28,410 nucleotides of DNA from a virus. The position numbers were made by a program, and so were the translations under genes. Below are positions 1 to 7,436 of this stretch, piece after piece. The notes beneath the pieces are model-generated. The model made no database searches, was not told the DNA's origin, and saw only the letters and a list, made by a program, of their open reading frames with translations. The stretch's first letter is position 1. Each line of letters begins with the position of its first letter. Location: positions 1 through 28,410 of IMG/VR virus record IMGVR_UViG_3300009537_000132, one strand, 5' to 3'.

Positions 1-1
1 A

Positions 2-520
2 GAAGTAGGAGACGGCAGCGTTGAACTCCCCTCGCGGTTTTTGCGGGAAATTGAGGAAAGGGAGCCGATCCTTGCCGATACGACGGTTACTCCTCAGATA
101 GAATACAAGATCCGGAAGTTGGAGAGGGAAGATACGCGTTGGCTGATTCTTAATGCAGAGAACGGGAGGCCCCTGTACTATTCCATTACAGGGTCCATTT
201 TAGCTGGAACGCGCGGCTTTGCCACCTTCGCCCCACTTCCAGATAAGGCGTACTCCTTCCGCCTTAGTTACATACGGGGTTCTGAGGTGATTGAGGATTC
301 AACAGGTACTCTGAACCGTTGGTTGGAGGTAAAACCGAATTATCTGATGGGCCTCGCAGGAGCCATGATTGCGCGCTTTCATTTGATGAATGAGGCGCTT
401 GCAAGGGACTTCGCAGGGATGGCTGGACAGGCAAGGACAGAGTTGATTTTCTCGCATGAGGCCAGAATCCACACCAATCGCCGGTACTCAGATAGCGACC
501 AGCTAGTAGAGGAAGATTAG
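2..520 (+). CDS. virion/tail adaptor-like protein, 5' truncated
   Basis: The frame is open from the first bases of the window, so the gene begins upstream; a TTG at 41 is only an internal candidate start. About 172 residues are visible. The sequence is soluble, mixed alpha/beta, with no signal peptide or membrane segment. The C-terminal half is helical and rich in Arg, Ala and Met. Its position just before tail-fibre genes and its general look fit the small tail/connector adaptor proteins of short-tailed phages, but I recognise no diagnostic motif. It ends in TAG directly before the next ATG, and the GAGGAAG at its end serves as that gene's ribosome binding site, so the two are one transcript. 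A virion role is inferred from position; the exact function is unknown. Confidence 0.7.
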   Translation, partial: EVGDGSVELPSRFLREIEEREPILADTTVTPQIEYKIRKLEREDTRWLILNAENGRPLYYSITGSILAGTRGFATFAPLPDKAYSFRLSYIRGSEVIEDSTGTLNRWLEVKPNYLMGLAGAMIARFHLMNEALARDFAGMAGQARTELIFSHEARIHTNRRYSDSDQLVEED

Positions 521-1108
521 ATGACTCTTGAGTCCCCCATCGACTTCATTGATGATCTGGATATTACGCTGCCTCTGGAAAATGACGCAGCGGACCCCCG
601 CAGTGAGGGGGATGATCACATACGGAACATCAAGAAGGTCGTAAAGGCCTCCTTCCCGAATGTGGACGGAGCTTGCACTCCCACACCAGCGCAGTTCAAC
701 CTCCTCACAGCGGCGGATACCGGAGCGGGGGATACCCTTTTCCTCAAGGATTCCACCGGCCGGGCGAAGACCGCCTTTGGGTTGAAGGCCGTTGATCTAG
801 GTGCGACGACGACGCCAGCACTCAACCTCGCCACGAACAACCTGTATATCTCGACATCGCCCTCCTCCGCGTTAACCGCGACGGTTTCAGGGCAGCAGCC
901 CGGTCGGTGGGCCTTGTGGGCCTATCGTGAGACGACTGGGAACCCTAATCTAGGGATATCCTGGACAGGCCCGGCCACGATCTATAAGATTCCTAGTGAC
1001 GAGGCAGTAAACGCCGCCGGTAGCAGCCACGCCCTCTTTTGGATTCTGGGGATTAATTCGACTACGGTTCTCGTGGTAGCCCTCAGTACGAGGTCGCTTA
1101 ACCCATGA
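521..1108 (+). CDS. tail fibre / tail protein, paralog 1
   Basis: This 195-residue protein has the N-terminal signature found in many phage tail-fibre and collar proteins: EGDDHIRNIKKVVKASFPNV at about residues 29-48, followed by a Pro/Gln segment leading to FNLLT. This part is known as an attachment module. The rest is beta-rich (VSGQQPGRWALWAYRE, then a hydrophobic C-terminus) and is short for a fibre, with no obvious receptor-binding tip or chaperone domain. The next gene is a full-length diverged copy with the same landmarks in the same order. The start is ATG with GAGGA upstream. The stop overlaps the next start as ATGA. Tail location is well supported; whether it binds a receptor or forms a baseplate or adaptor ring is open. 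Confidence 0.8.
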   Translation: MTLESPIDFIDDLDITLPLENDAADPRSEGDDHIRNIKKVVKASFPNVDGACTPTPAQFNLLTAADTGAGDTLFLKDSTGRAKTAFGLKAVDLGATTTPALNLATNNLYISTSPSSALTATVSGQQPGRWALWAYRETTGNPNLGISWTGPATIYKIPSDEAVNAAGSSHALFWILGINSTTVLVVALSTRSLNP

Positions 1109-1668
1109 CCATAGAAAATGCAACATATATAAGTGAACTGTTGCCCGGCTACCCCGAGAGGGACGCTAAGCGGCACGAGGGAGATGATCACATCCGCTTG
1201 ATTAAGAGGGTTGTTAAGAACAGCTTCCCTAATGTCGATGCTGCTGTTAATCCAGACCCGGACGAGTTTAACCTTTTATCCTCAGTAGATACAGCGGGCA
1301 CTCTAGGGTTTTTAAGCACTCTTGGCGTCCTTACTGCAATTTTTGGCTACAGTCGGAAGGATTTGGGCTCTACTGCAGCGGTAGGAATTGACTTTGATGA
1401 GACGATATTCACCCTCTCTAAAGGAAATGCTGACACGACAGTTACGCTGTCGAACTGCGCTGAGGGAAGGTGGGCGGTGTGGCGGCACGAGGTTATTGGG
1501 ATCTCGGATAGAAGCCTGACGATCGCCGGGGTGACGACAGTACGGTATGTCCCCTCAGGCGCGAAGGTGCTGCTGCTACCCGCCAGCTCGCGGGGAGTAT
1601 GGTTGTTTGTGGGAATCACAGCGACGGAGATACTCGCTCTGGCCCTTCACAAAGAGTCGATGTACTGA
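1105..1668 (+). CDS. tail fibre / tail protein, paralog 2
   Basis: This 187-residue protein repeats the plan of its upstream neighbour: EGDDHIRLIKRVVKNSFPNV near residues 27-46, FNLLSSVDTAG after it, then a beta-rich second half with an EGRWAVWRHE segment matching PGRWALWAYRE of the first copy, and a hydrophobic end. The pair therefore looks like a tandem duplication that has diverged strongly. The start ATG overlaps the previous stop (ATGA at 1105-1108). Its TGA overlaps the ATG of the next gene (TGATG at 1666-1670), so translation is probably coupled. Two related proteins could form a heteromeric tail ring or short fibre. No receptor specificity can be read from the sequence. Confidence 0.78.
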   Translation: MTIENATYISELLPGYPERDAKRHEGDDHIRLIKRVVKNSFPNVDAAVNPDPDEFNLLSSVDTAGTLGFLSTLGVLTAIFGYSRKDLGSTAAVGIDFDETIFTLSKGNADTTVTLSNCAEGRWAVWRHEVIGISDRSLTIAGVTTVRYVPSGAKVLLLPASSRGVWLFVGITATEILALALHKESMY

Positions 1669-2777
1669 TGCGGCTGCCGGTTTCAAACTTGGGCGACGTT
1701 GGTCTGTATAAGGATCAGCCGCCCTACTCCCTTCCTCCAAATGCGTGGAGCGAGACGGATTCTGTGCGGTTTGAGGCAGGCGGTGTTACCAGCCTCAATG
1801 CACAGCGGTCTGTGTTTACCGCAGCGGGGATTACTCCTATTTGGATCCAGGCGTTTCCCCCCTTCGATGACCCTATGTGGGTATATGCAAGTGCTACCGC
1901 CATGAGGGTGTACCAGCAGGCTACGGGGCACACCGATATTACTCGGGCCTCAGGGGCCTATGCTGCGGGGGCTGACCGCTGGCACGGATTCATATTTCAA
2001 GGAGTTGGAATCTTCAATAAGCCAAGCGAGCACCCCCAATCGTGGACGAGAAGCTTGGCCGCGAAGACAGTAGATTTAGCGAACTGGATTGGGGCGTCTT
2101 ATCGAACGTGGGCGCTGCGGCCCTATAAGAATTTCCTTGTTGCACTGAGGATATTTGATGGAAGCGGCTGGTTTCCTTATAGGGTACGGTGGAGTAATGC
2201 AGCGAGTCCAGGGGCGGTCCCCGCAACCTGGACCTCTTTTGCCAATAACTTCGCGGGAGAGGTAGACATAGCGGAGACGCCCGATTATCTAGTAGATGGG
2301 ATGACTCTAGGTGATACGTTCATTGTGTATAAGGAGCGCTCGACATGGGGCTTCCAACTCGTTGGTGGCGGGCAAGTGATGCGGAACTGGAAGATCTACG
2401 ACGACATAGGCGCAATGGGGAGAGACTGCGTAGTCGCAATTCCCCAGGGCCATGTGGTAGCCACGGTGGACGATCTGGTGATTCACAACGGGCAGCCAGG
2501 AGGCGCGCAGTCGATACTGAGTACGAAGTTGAGGAAGTTCTACAACGCGAACCTTAACACCGCCTTTCTGGAGAATGTCTTTCTCTGCCCAAATCGACCA
2601 AGGAAGGAAGTCTGGCTCTTTTATCCATCAAGCGATTCGACCTTTGCTAACTCCGTTATTATGTGGAGTTGGGAGACAGGTCGCCTGGGATTCCGGTCTA
2701 TCACGGAAACTCCCTTTGCTGCAGCGGGGCCTGTAGTTCCAGCGGCTGGTAGCGACACCTGGGCATCTGGGTTCTGA
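1668..2777 (+). CDS. tail tube / DNA-stabilisation-like structural protein
   Basis: A 369-residue protein. The open frame extends 23 codons further up inside the previous gene, but the ATG at 1668, overlapping the preceding TGA, is the better start and gives MRLPVSNLGDVGLYKDQPPY. The sequence has many short beta strands with aromatic residues (WVYASATAMRVYQ, RWHGFIFQGVGIFN, TFIVYKERSTWGFQL, EVWLFYPSS), as expected of a beta-propeller. The opening line, about a feature not wanted and a pattern such as PPNAWSETDSVRFEAGGV, resembles the N-termini of tail tubular B / P22 gp10-like nozzle proteins of short-tailed phages. That assignment comes from pattern memory, not an alignment. Position after the fibre pair and before another beta-rich protein supports a tail role. 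Confidence 0.65.
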   Translation: MRLPVSNLGDVGLYKDQPPYSLPPNAWSETDSVRFEAGGVTSLNAQRSVFTAAGITPIWIQAFPPFDDPMWVYASATAMRVYQQATGHTDITRASGAYAAGADRWHGFIFQGVGIFNKPSEHPQSWTRSLAAKTVDLANWIGASYRTWALRPYKNFLVALRIFDGSGWFPYRVRWSNAASPGAVPATWTSFANNFAGEVDIAETPDYLVDGMTLGDTFIVYKERSTWGFQLVGGGQVMRNWKIYDDIGAMGRDCVVAIPQGHVVATVDDLVIHNGQPGGAQSILSTKLRKFYNANLNTAFLENVFLCPNRPRKEVWLFYPSSDSTFANSVIMWSWETGRLGFRSITETPFAAAGPVVPAAGSDTWASGF

Positions 2778-2778
2778 T

Positions 2779-3354
2779 ATGCCCTCTATCCACGGTCACG
2801 GCTACACAACGTTCTACGAGGGCCCCGATCAATCAGCGGCTCGTGAGTTTACACGTCTGACGGACTTTGCGAGTGAGGTAGAGGTCTCGATGGGGGGGAT
2901 GAGCGTTGCCATTACTGACCGTATGGGCCCTCCTATTGTTTACAGCGTACCGACTCTGCTAGATTTCACTTTTCCGATGGTATCGTCAGGGGACTGCGTT
3001 CCCTCTCCAGCTACAGATCGGATAAATATACGATATGGAGGAATGTACGCAGTAAACTTTTTCGGCTCGACCAATTTCGTACTCTATGATAGTGGCCTGT
3101 TCCAGGTTGAAATTCGGCTTAATGGAGCCCTCTTGTTACCGGCAATACGTCTTACCTTTCCCCTTCTGGGGGCCGTGGGAGGGATCGCCTACTTTACCGG
3201 CTTCAACCTTAATGGGCACGCGAGGATTCCAGATGAGTCGTATCTTGAGGTTTGGGTTGTGCCATCAATCACCTCTGCTACGGAGGTTTGGTGGGGAGAA
3301 GGAACTGGACTGCGTGTTCAAGGATTTCGTCTTTACGCAGGAGCTAGTTTTTAA
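2779..3354 (+). CDS. beta-rich fibre or spike-like virion protein
   Basis: A 191-residue protein starting at an ATG one base after the previous stop. It has no signal peptide. The region from about residue 55 onward alternates hydrophobic beta strands (DRINIRYGGMYAVNFFGS, FQVEIRLNGALLLPAIRL, GFNLNGHARIPDESYLEVWV) and ends in a Gly-rich strand, LRVQGFRLYAGASF. The GxYxVxF...V.l.vNG...f pattern recalls the C1q/TNF-like jelly-roll fold used as the trimeric head of many phage fibres. I infer a fibre head or decoration protein from this and from its place at the end of the tail block. No database-level identification is possible here. Confidence 0.55.
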   Translation: MPSIHGHGYTTFYEGPDQSAAREFTRLTDFASEVEVSMGGMSVAITDRMGPPIVYSVPTLLDFTFPMVSSGDCVPSPATDRINIRYGGMYAVNFFGSTNFVLYDSGLFQVEIRLNGALLLPAIRLTFPLLGAVGGIAYFTGFNLNGHARIPDESYLEVWVVPSITSATEVWWGEGTGLRVQGFRLYAGASF

Positions 3355-3356
3355 GT

Positions 3357-3369
3357 CCGGCCTAGCCGG
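3357..3369 (+). other. small GC-rich hairpin before the lysis/envelope block
   Basis: CCGGC-CTA-GCCGG forms a perfect 5-bp stem with a 3-nt loop in the 29-nt space between the stop of the beta-rich protein and the start of the holin-like gene. It is followed at once by the GGAAGGAGAG ribosome binding site and has no T-tract. It may be a processing or translation-control hairpin rather than a terminator, or it may be chance. Confidence 0.3.
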
Positions 3370-3383
3370 GAAGGAGAGAAGTG

Positions 3384-3611
3384 ATGGGTGCTGGATATAA
3401 GACGATGATTGTCAATGGAGTGGTGCTGTTCTACGCACTGATCAGCTACTTCTTCGGCCCTTCGGAAGATACTCCAGATGTGGAGGCAATCGCCGCGTTG
3501 GTGGATCAGGGGACAGCGGTGTGGCTGAGTCTCGTTGCTGTGGTAAACGGCATCCTGCGGATGGTCACGCGGACTCCCGTATTTTTCCGCAGCACAGGAG
3601 CGGGGTCATGA
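3384..3611 (+). CDS. holin-like small membrane protein
   Basis: A 75-residue protein starting at ATG 3384, behind a strong AAGGAGAG site; the GTG at 3381 is in frame but too close to be preferred. It has two hydrophobic stretches: roughly residues 8-25 (MIVNGVVLFYALISYFFG) and 41-58 (GTAVWLSLVAVVNGILRM). They are separated by an acidic loop rich in Glu and Asp, and a basic tail (VTRTPVFF) follows. Size, two membrane segments and basic C-terminus fit class II holins and similar phage inner-membrane proteins. The stop overlaps the next ATG (ATGA), tying it to the PagL-like gene. Holin function is inferred from topology and context; it could be another phage membrane protein. Confidence 0.6.
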   Translation: MGAGYKTMIVNGVVLFYALISYFFGPSEDTPDVEAIAALVDQGTAVWLSLVAVVNGILRMVTRTPVFFRSTGAGS

Positions 3612-4069
3612 AGCGAGCACTGATTGCAGCAATCCTGCTGCTCGTCAGTGCCTCGGCCGCGGCTTGGGACGTGCGCCTCTCCGGAGGCGTATCGTCCGCC
3701 AACTCGTGGTCGTACTTCAGTGGCGACGCAGGGGCAGCAGAGGCGAGTCTTCTGGTCGGTAATTGGGATCTCACCTCCGGCTGGATAGGAGACCAGCGGG
3801 ATGTGGTAGACAACTTTGCCTACTTCAGCGTACAAAGGGTTATCCGCATTCAGGCGGCTGGTGGGACCCCCTTTATCGGCCTTGGTGGGGCTATTCGGAC
3901 GAAGAGTGACAACATTGATCTCTTGCTACCGGAAGCTGTTAATTTCTCAATCTCCCTCGGATTCGAGTTCGGTAGGGCGTCTATCCAAGCCAGGCATATG
4001 TCTAATGGCGGGCTTGGTGATTCCCCTAATCGAGGGAATAACTGGCTACTTGCCGGGTGGAGGTTTTGA
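3608..4069 (+). CDS. PagL-like lipid A 3-O-deacylase (outer-membrane acyloxyacyl hydrolase family)
   Basis: A 153-residue protein with a clear signal peptide (MKRALIAAILLLVSASAAA, cut near residue 19). The mature part is about 134 residues of alternating strands and ends in Phe (LLAGWRF), as expected of a small outer-membrane beta-barrel. Near the C-terminus it has RHMSNGGLGDSPNRGNNW, matching the PagL-family signature H-x-S-N-[AG]-G...N-x-G. H130 and S132 correspond to the catalytic His and Ser of PagL, which removes the 3-O acyl chain from lipid A. The third PagL residue, a Glu shortly after the Asn-x-Gly, appears to be Asn here, so activity is not certain. Start ATG 3608 overlaps the holin-like stop; the next gene is coupled by TGATG. 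I infer a role in outer-membrane weakening at lysis or in changing LPS. Confidence 0.72.
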   Translation: MKRALIAAILLLVSASAAAWDVRLSGGVSSANSWSYFSGDAGAAEASLLVGNWDLTSGWIGDQRDVVDNFAYFSVQRVIRIQAAGGTPFIGLGGAIRTKSDNIDLLLPEAVNFSISLGFEFGRASIQARHMSNGGLGDSPNRGNNWLLAGWRF

Positions 4070-4437
4070 TGCGCACGCAAGCGAGATTTCTATACGCCCT
4101 GTTTGTGGCGATTGCCCTGACTGCCTGTGTGCAGCTAACGCCAGCGGCAATACTGGCAGACGGCTATGAGAAGGTTGAGAAGGTCACCAGGGCACAGAAC
4201 GACCAGCTCGAGCGGGCCATGATGCTGTACCAAACAGAGCGGAGCGACGTAGCGAGGACTCGTCTGCGCCTCGAGATTGAGAGGGCCAAGCGAGTACAGC
4301 AGTTTAAGAATGAAACCCTGCGGGTACTCGACCTTGCGGATGATGCCCTCAATGCAGGGCAGATGGCAGAGGCAATGGGCTACCTTGGGGTGGTCGATCA
4401 GATGCTTGCCTTACTGGAGGATAGAGTCAATGAGTGA
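4069..4437 (+). CDS. outer-membrane lipoprotein with coiled coil, possible spanin-type protein
   Basis: A 122-residue protein starting at the ATG that overlaps the PagL-like stop. It has a hydrophobic signal segment ending in LTAC (Cys20), a good lipobox, so it should be lipid-anchored. Residue 21 is Val rather than Asp, which favours outer-membrane sorting. After a short linker it is almost entirely helical and charged (about residues 38-115, with repeats such as RTRLRLEIERAKRVQQF), consistent with a coiled coil in the periplasm. Lipoprotein plus coiled coil beside a holin-like gene suggests an outer-membrane spanin or similar disruption factor. However, it is longer than typical Rz1 proteins and no inner-membrane partner is visible. 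The role is therefore tentative; the lipoprotein call is firm. Confidence 0.7.
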   Translation: MRTQARFLYALFVAIALTACVQLTPAAILADGYEKVEKVTRAQNDQLERAMMLYQTERSDVARTRLRLEIERAKRVQQFKNETLRVLDLADDALNAGQMAEAMGYLGVVDQMLALLEDRVNE

Positions 4438-4657
4438 CGCGGCAATTATCTCTCTGGTTCGTATGTTCATCGCAGCGGTGCTGGCCCTCAAAGCGAATCC
4501 GTCGAAGGTGGCAGAAGCGATCAAGCAGGCGGAGGCGGCTGGAAGGAAGTTTGGAGAAGACCCGAGTGATGTCGCTTCCTTTCGGGCAGGAGCCCATCAA
4601 GCTGGAGATGAGCTTGACGAGACAATTCGGAGGGCAGACGACCTGCTCAACGAATAG
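4430..4657 (+). CDS. small helical protein of unknown function
   Basis: A 75-residue protein starting at ATG 4430, overlapping the end of the lipoprotein gene by 8 bases in another frame. The N-terminus has a moderately hydrophobic helix (AAIISLVRMFIAAVLALKA), which could be membrane-associated. The rest is a charged Ala/Glu/Asp-rich helix ending in RRADDLLNE. No family is recognised. Position at the end of the lysis/envelope block suggests a related accessory role, but it may equally be a small virion or chaperone protein. It is followed by a 9-nt gap with a TAGGAG site for the next gene. Confidence 0.6.
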   Translation: MSDAAIISLVRMFIAAVLALKANPSKVAEAIKQAEAAGRKFGEDPSDVASFRAGAHQAGDELDETIRRADDLLNE

Positions 4658-4666
4658 GAGACTGAG

Positions 4667-5533
4667 ATGTCAAACGGAACTGTAACTGTCTCTGAGCCCG
4701 ACTATATCAAGGAGGCTCGAAAGGACTTAATCGACCGAACGACAGCGCTGGTTGATGAGGGAATCCCTGTCTATGAAGGAGATCGGGTCGCAGACTTCAC
4801 TCCCAATCAGCGGGCTGGACTAGATGCTCTGGCCGGATTCGCTGGGTCGCCTGGAGCGCAGCAGGGGATAGATGCTGCCCTAGCCGCGAACCTGTTCTGG
4901 AGTGATCCGGCGACGGCTCTGGATTACAGAAACATTCCGGGGCTGGCGGACGCTGAGTCGAGTATCCAGAATCAGGTTGGAACGTACCTGACGGAAACAG
5001 CCCTGCCGGCGATTGCGGAGGACGCCCTCCTTGCCGGTGGACTAGGTGGGTCGCGGCAGGGGGTCGCGCAGGGAATTGCGGTAGGGAAGACTTCGGAGGC
5101 ACTCGCCAATGAGCTAGCCCGGCTGCGGGTCAACCTCTCGAGTCAGCTGCTCGGGACACACGAAGGTGCGCTTAACCGAGTAGGGAACTTACTCACTGCC
5201 GGCACAATTCCAGGGCAAACCCTGCTAGAAGCTGGCGCCATTGAGCAGGGGCAGGAACAGACCGAGCTTCAGGGGCTCATAGACGAGTTCCAAGACAGAG
5301 CCAATGCCCCCTATTTAGGCTTAGATCAGCTGCGCGCTAGTTTGGGAGGGGCTGGTGGAAGCACGACTACATCAAGGCCGGAGGAGGGCAATCTGGCCAG
5401 TCAATTGTTGGGGTACTACATATTTGGTAGGGGCTCAGGGGTCTTCCCCAACATACCCGGTGGGGGCTCCCCGGTAGGAGGGGGCTTCGGTGGGGGCTCC
5501 AACGAATCCTACGACCTACCGTTTGCTTATTAG
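4667..5533 (+). CDS. internal/ejected virion protein
   Basis: A 288-residue protein with a good ribosome binding site (TAGGAGACTGAG before ATG). It is Ala/Gly/Leu-rich and mostly helical, with the line AGGLGGSRQGVAQGIAVGKT around residues 123-142. Similar lines occur in DNA-ejection or internal virion proteins of short-tailed phages, often just before a very large internal protein. The C-terminus (from about residue 225) is low-complexity and Gly-rich (PGGGSPVGGGFGGGS). It opens a series of five consecutive genes with the same character, which supports an internal-core or ejection role. The family call is by general resemblance and context only. Confidence 0.65.
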   Translation: MSNGTVTVSEPDYIKEARKDLIDRTTALVDEGIPVYEGDRVADFTPNQRAGLDALAGFAGSPGAQQGIDAALAANLFWSDPATALDYRNIPGLADAESSIQNQVGTYLTETALPAIAEDALLAGGLGGSRQGVAQGIAVGKTSEALANELARLRVNLSSQLLGTHEGALNRVGNLLTAGTIPGQTLLEAGAIEQGQEQTELQGLIDEFQDRANAPYLGLDQLRASLGGAGGSTTTSRPEEGNLASQLLGYYIFGRGSGVFPNIPGGGSPVGGGFGGGSNESYDLPFAY

Positions 5534-5542
5534 GAGATCAAA

Positions 5543-5986
5543 ATGCCTTTTGGACCAGGAACTTACGGACCGGGCGGACAGCCCCCAGTGGCTCAGCCGA
5601 CGATTGGGCAGCCGACGCAGCAGGGCGATCCTCGCATGCAGATGGCCCTCTTTCAAGCGCTTACACAGAGGATGGCGCAGCAGAACATCATGCAGCGGCT
5701 GATGCAGCAACGGGCCGCTATGATGCAGCAGCAACAGGCAGCAGGCGCGCAAGGCGGTCGACTCGGAGAGCAGAGGTTTCTGCAGGGTCCCCCTGGCGCT
5801 GTACCCCAGTCGTCTGTTGCTCCTCCCGGTGCAGTGCCCGCTCAACCGCAGCGACTTCCGGCGCAGGCTCCTCGAAAGGGCTTTGCCAACGCCCGGACTC
5901 GTGGCGAGGCGCAGACGAGCGTGAATCCCTCAATCGGGAGCCTGCTGGTTGGGGATCAAAGAGGTCGGGGGCAGTTCAGGAGATAG
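5543..5986 (+). CDS. Gln/Pro-rich low-complexity virion-associated protein
   Basis: A 147-residue protein behind a TAGGAG site. It starts Pro/Gly/Gln-rich, then has a Met/Gln-rich helix (about residues 30-70, including MMQQQQAAGAQ), then Pro/Ala/Gln-rich disordered sequence and a basic Arg-rich tail (RGRGQFRR). No domain is recognised. Unusual composition and placement between two internal virion proteins suggest a flexible scaffold or ejection component. The bias is strong enough that homology searches would need composition correction. Confidence 0.6.
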   Translation: MPFGPGTYGPGGQPPVAQPTIGQPTQQGDPRMQMALFQALTQRMAQQNIMQRLMQQRAAMMQQQQAAGAQGGRLGEQRFLQGPPGAVPQSSVAPPGAVPAQPQRLPAQAPRKGFANARTRGEAQTSVNPSIGSLLVGDQRGRGQFRR

Positions 5987-5990
5987 CTAG

Positions 5991-7436
5991 GTGGCCTACC
6001 TGCGTCTTGACGACGTTGATTGGAGAAACCTCGAGCAACCTCAACCACAGGTTGCTCCCGAGCAGGGTTTCTTTGGCTACTCCCCGCGAAGAAATACCTG
6101 GGAGGAGTTCAAGCCCTACCAGGTAGGCGTTCGCAAGGACGGTCGACTCCACACCTTATCGGGCGGGCGGTTTGCCAGCCGAGTATCTGCGGATGAGCTG
6201 CAACAACTCTGGAATGAGGCGACTCCAGCAGAGAGGCTCGTATATGATCGCGGATTTAGCCGTGGGGATTTTAGACAAGTAGGTTCTCTGGAACAGCAGT
6301 CACCTGATAAATGGTTTCCTGACTACGTTCGCTCGAGAGCGACGTCGCCACTCGCAGTCAACTGGACAGAAAGGGGGTTTGCCCCTAAAACGGTTACAGC
6401 GGAAGGAGGGCAAACTGTTTATGTCCCTTGGACAAGAGAGGAATTGACAGATTTTATCTACCAAGTAGTATCCCCTACTATTGAACAGTCGCTTGGTTCA
6501 GACAAGGATTGGATTAAGAACTCAGGAAGATTGTATGGGGGAATCAACTCACAGGTTGATAGGTGGCTGCAGATACAAGAGGATTTGAGTCGAAAGTACG
6601 GTGTTGAAGATCCTCGATCTGTTCTAGACTTCGGCCAGGCTTTACAGCAACAGAAATCTGACTACAACCCAGAGGGGCGAAGATTCCTTACCGACTACGA
6701 CCCGACGAGGAAGCAAGCCCGAAAAGGGCTGGAGCGCGGGTTGGTGCTGGGAGGAATTGGTGCCATTGCGGGAGTAGGAATAGGTCAATTGCTAGCGGGG
6801 GGAGGAGGAGCTGCAGCTGGCGGAGGAACCACAGCTGGAGCGCTTGCAGAGCCCAGCCTTATTGTCCCTACTCACGCACAGATTCTGGCAGGAGTAACCC
6901 CGCCTTCTCTGGGCACCAGTAGTGTAGGAGGAGCGCTTGCTGGGGCCGCACCTGGGGTGCTGGAGGAAATTGTAGTGACGGCTCCCGCAGCTGGTGGCGG
7001 CTTTGGTGGAGCCGCAGCGGGGACAGGCGCCGCCGCTGGAGTAGGTAGTATACTGGCGGGGGAGCCACCGGGTGGAATCGAAGAGGTTGTCTCCAGAACC
7101 GACCCCTACGAGCCCCCAAGTCTGCCTCCTCCAACGATTCCGGACCTTGACCCCAGCGTAGTGGATGTTCCGGAGCCGAGTATCGACTTCCCTGCGGAAG
7201 GGTCTGGTCCTCGGTTGAACCCACGGGCGCTGGCGAACCTCTTGGATTCGGGGGGATCGGGCGGGGGAGCGCTACCAAGTGCTGGCCTGCAACTTGGTGG
7301 CCCGCCCACTCGAATCCCCCCTCCATACTCTGTTGATCCTCGAGCGATAACGAACCAGATTCTGGCAGCGGCGGTGAGACAGCAGCAAGGACGCCGCCGA
7401 ATAGGTGAATTGTTAAGTGGAGGCCCTTATGGCTAA
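5991..7436 (+). CDS. internal virion protein with Gly/Ala-rich half
   Basis: A 481-residue protein starting at GTG 5991, preceded by AGGAGATAGCTAG. Residues 1-245 look folded and polar, with many Trp and Tyr residues (for example GYSPRRNTWEEFKPYQVG). Residues about 250-350 are Gly/Ala-rich and partly hydrophobic (VLGGIGAIAGVGIGQLLAGGGG), like a membrane-inserting segment. The remainder is Pro-rich and disordered. This mix of a soluble domain, a glycine-zipper-like stretch and a flexible tail is typical of proteins ejected through the tail into the envelope, but no specific family is identified. Its stop at 7436 overlaps the start of the next gene by 8 bases. Confidence 0.62.
   Translation: MAYLRLDDVDWRNLEQPQPQVAPEQGFFGYSPRRNTWEEFKPYQVGVRKDGRLHTLSGGRFASRVSADELQQLWNEATPAERLVYDRGFSRGDFRQVGSLEQQSPDKWFPDYVRSRATSPLAVNWTERGFAPKTVTAEGGQTVYVPWTREELTDFIYQVVSPTIEQSLGSDKDWIKNSGRLYGGINSQVDRWLQIQEDLSRKYGVEDPRSVLDFGQALQQQKSDYNPEGRRFLTDYDPTRKQARKGLERGLVLGGIGAIAGVGIGQLLAGGGGAAAGGGTTAGALAEPSLIVPTHAQILAGVTPPSLGTSSVGGALAGAAPGVLEEIVVTAPAAGGGFGGAAAGTGAAAGVGSILAGEPPGGIEEVVSRTDPYEPPSLPPPTIPDLDPSVVDVPEPSIDFPAEGSGPRLNPRALANLLDSGGSGGGALPSAGLQLGGPPTRIPPPYSVDPRAITNQILAAAVRQQQGRRRIGELLSGGPYG

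Noticed and set aside
6868-7326. 152-codon minus-strand frame
   Set aside because: Pro/Arg/Leu-rich mirror of the Gly/Ala-rich virion gene, without start signals.
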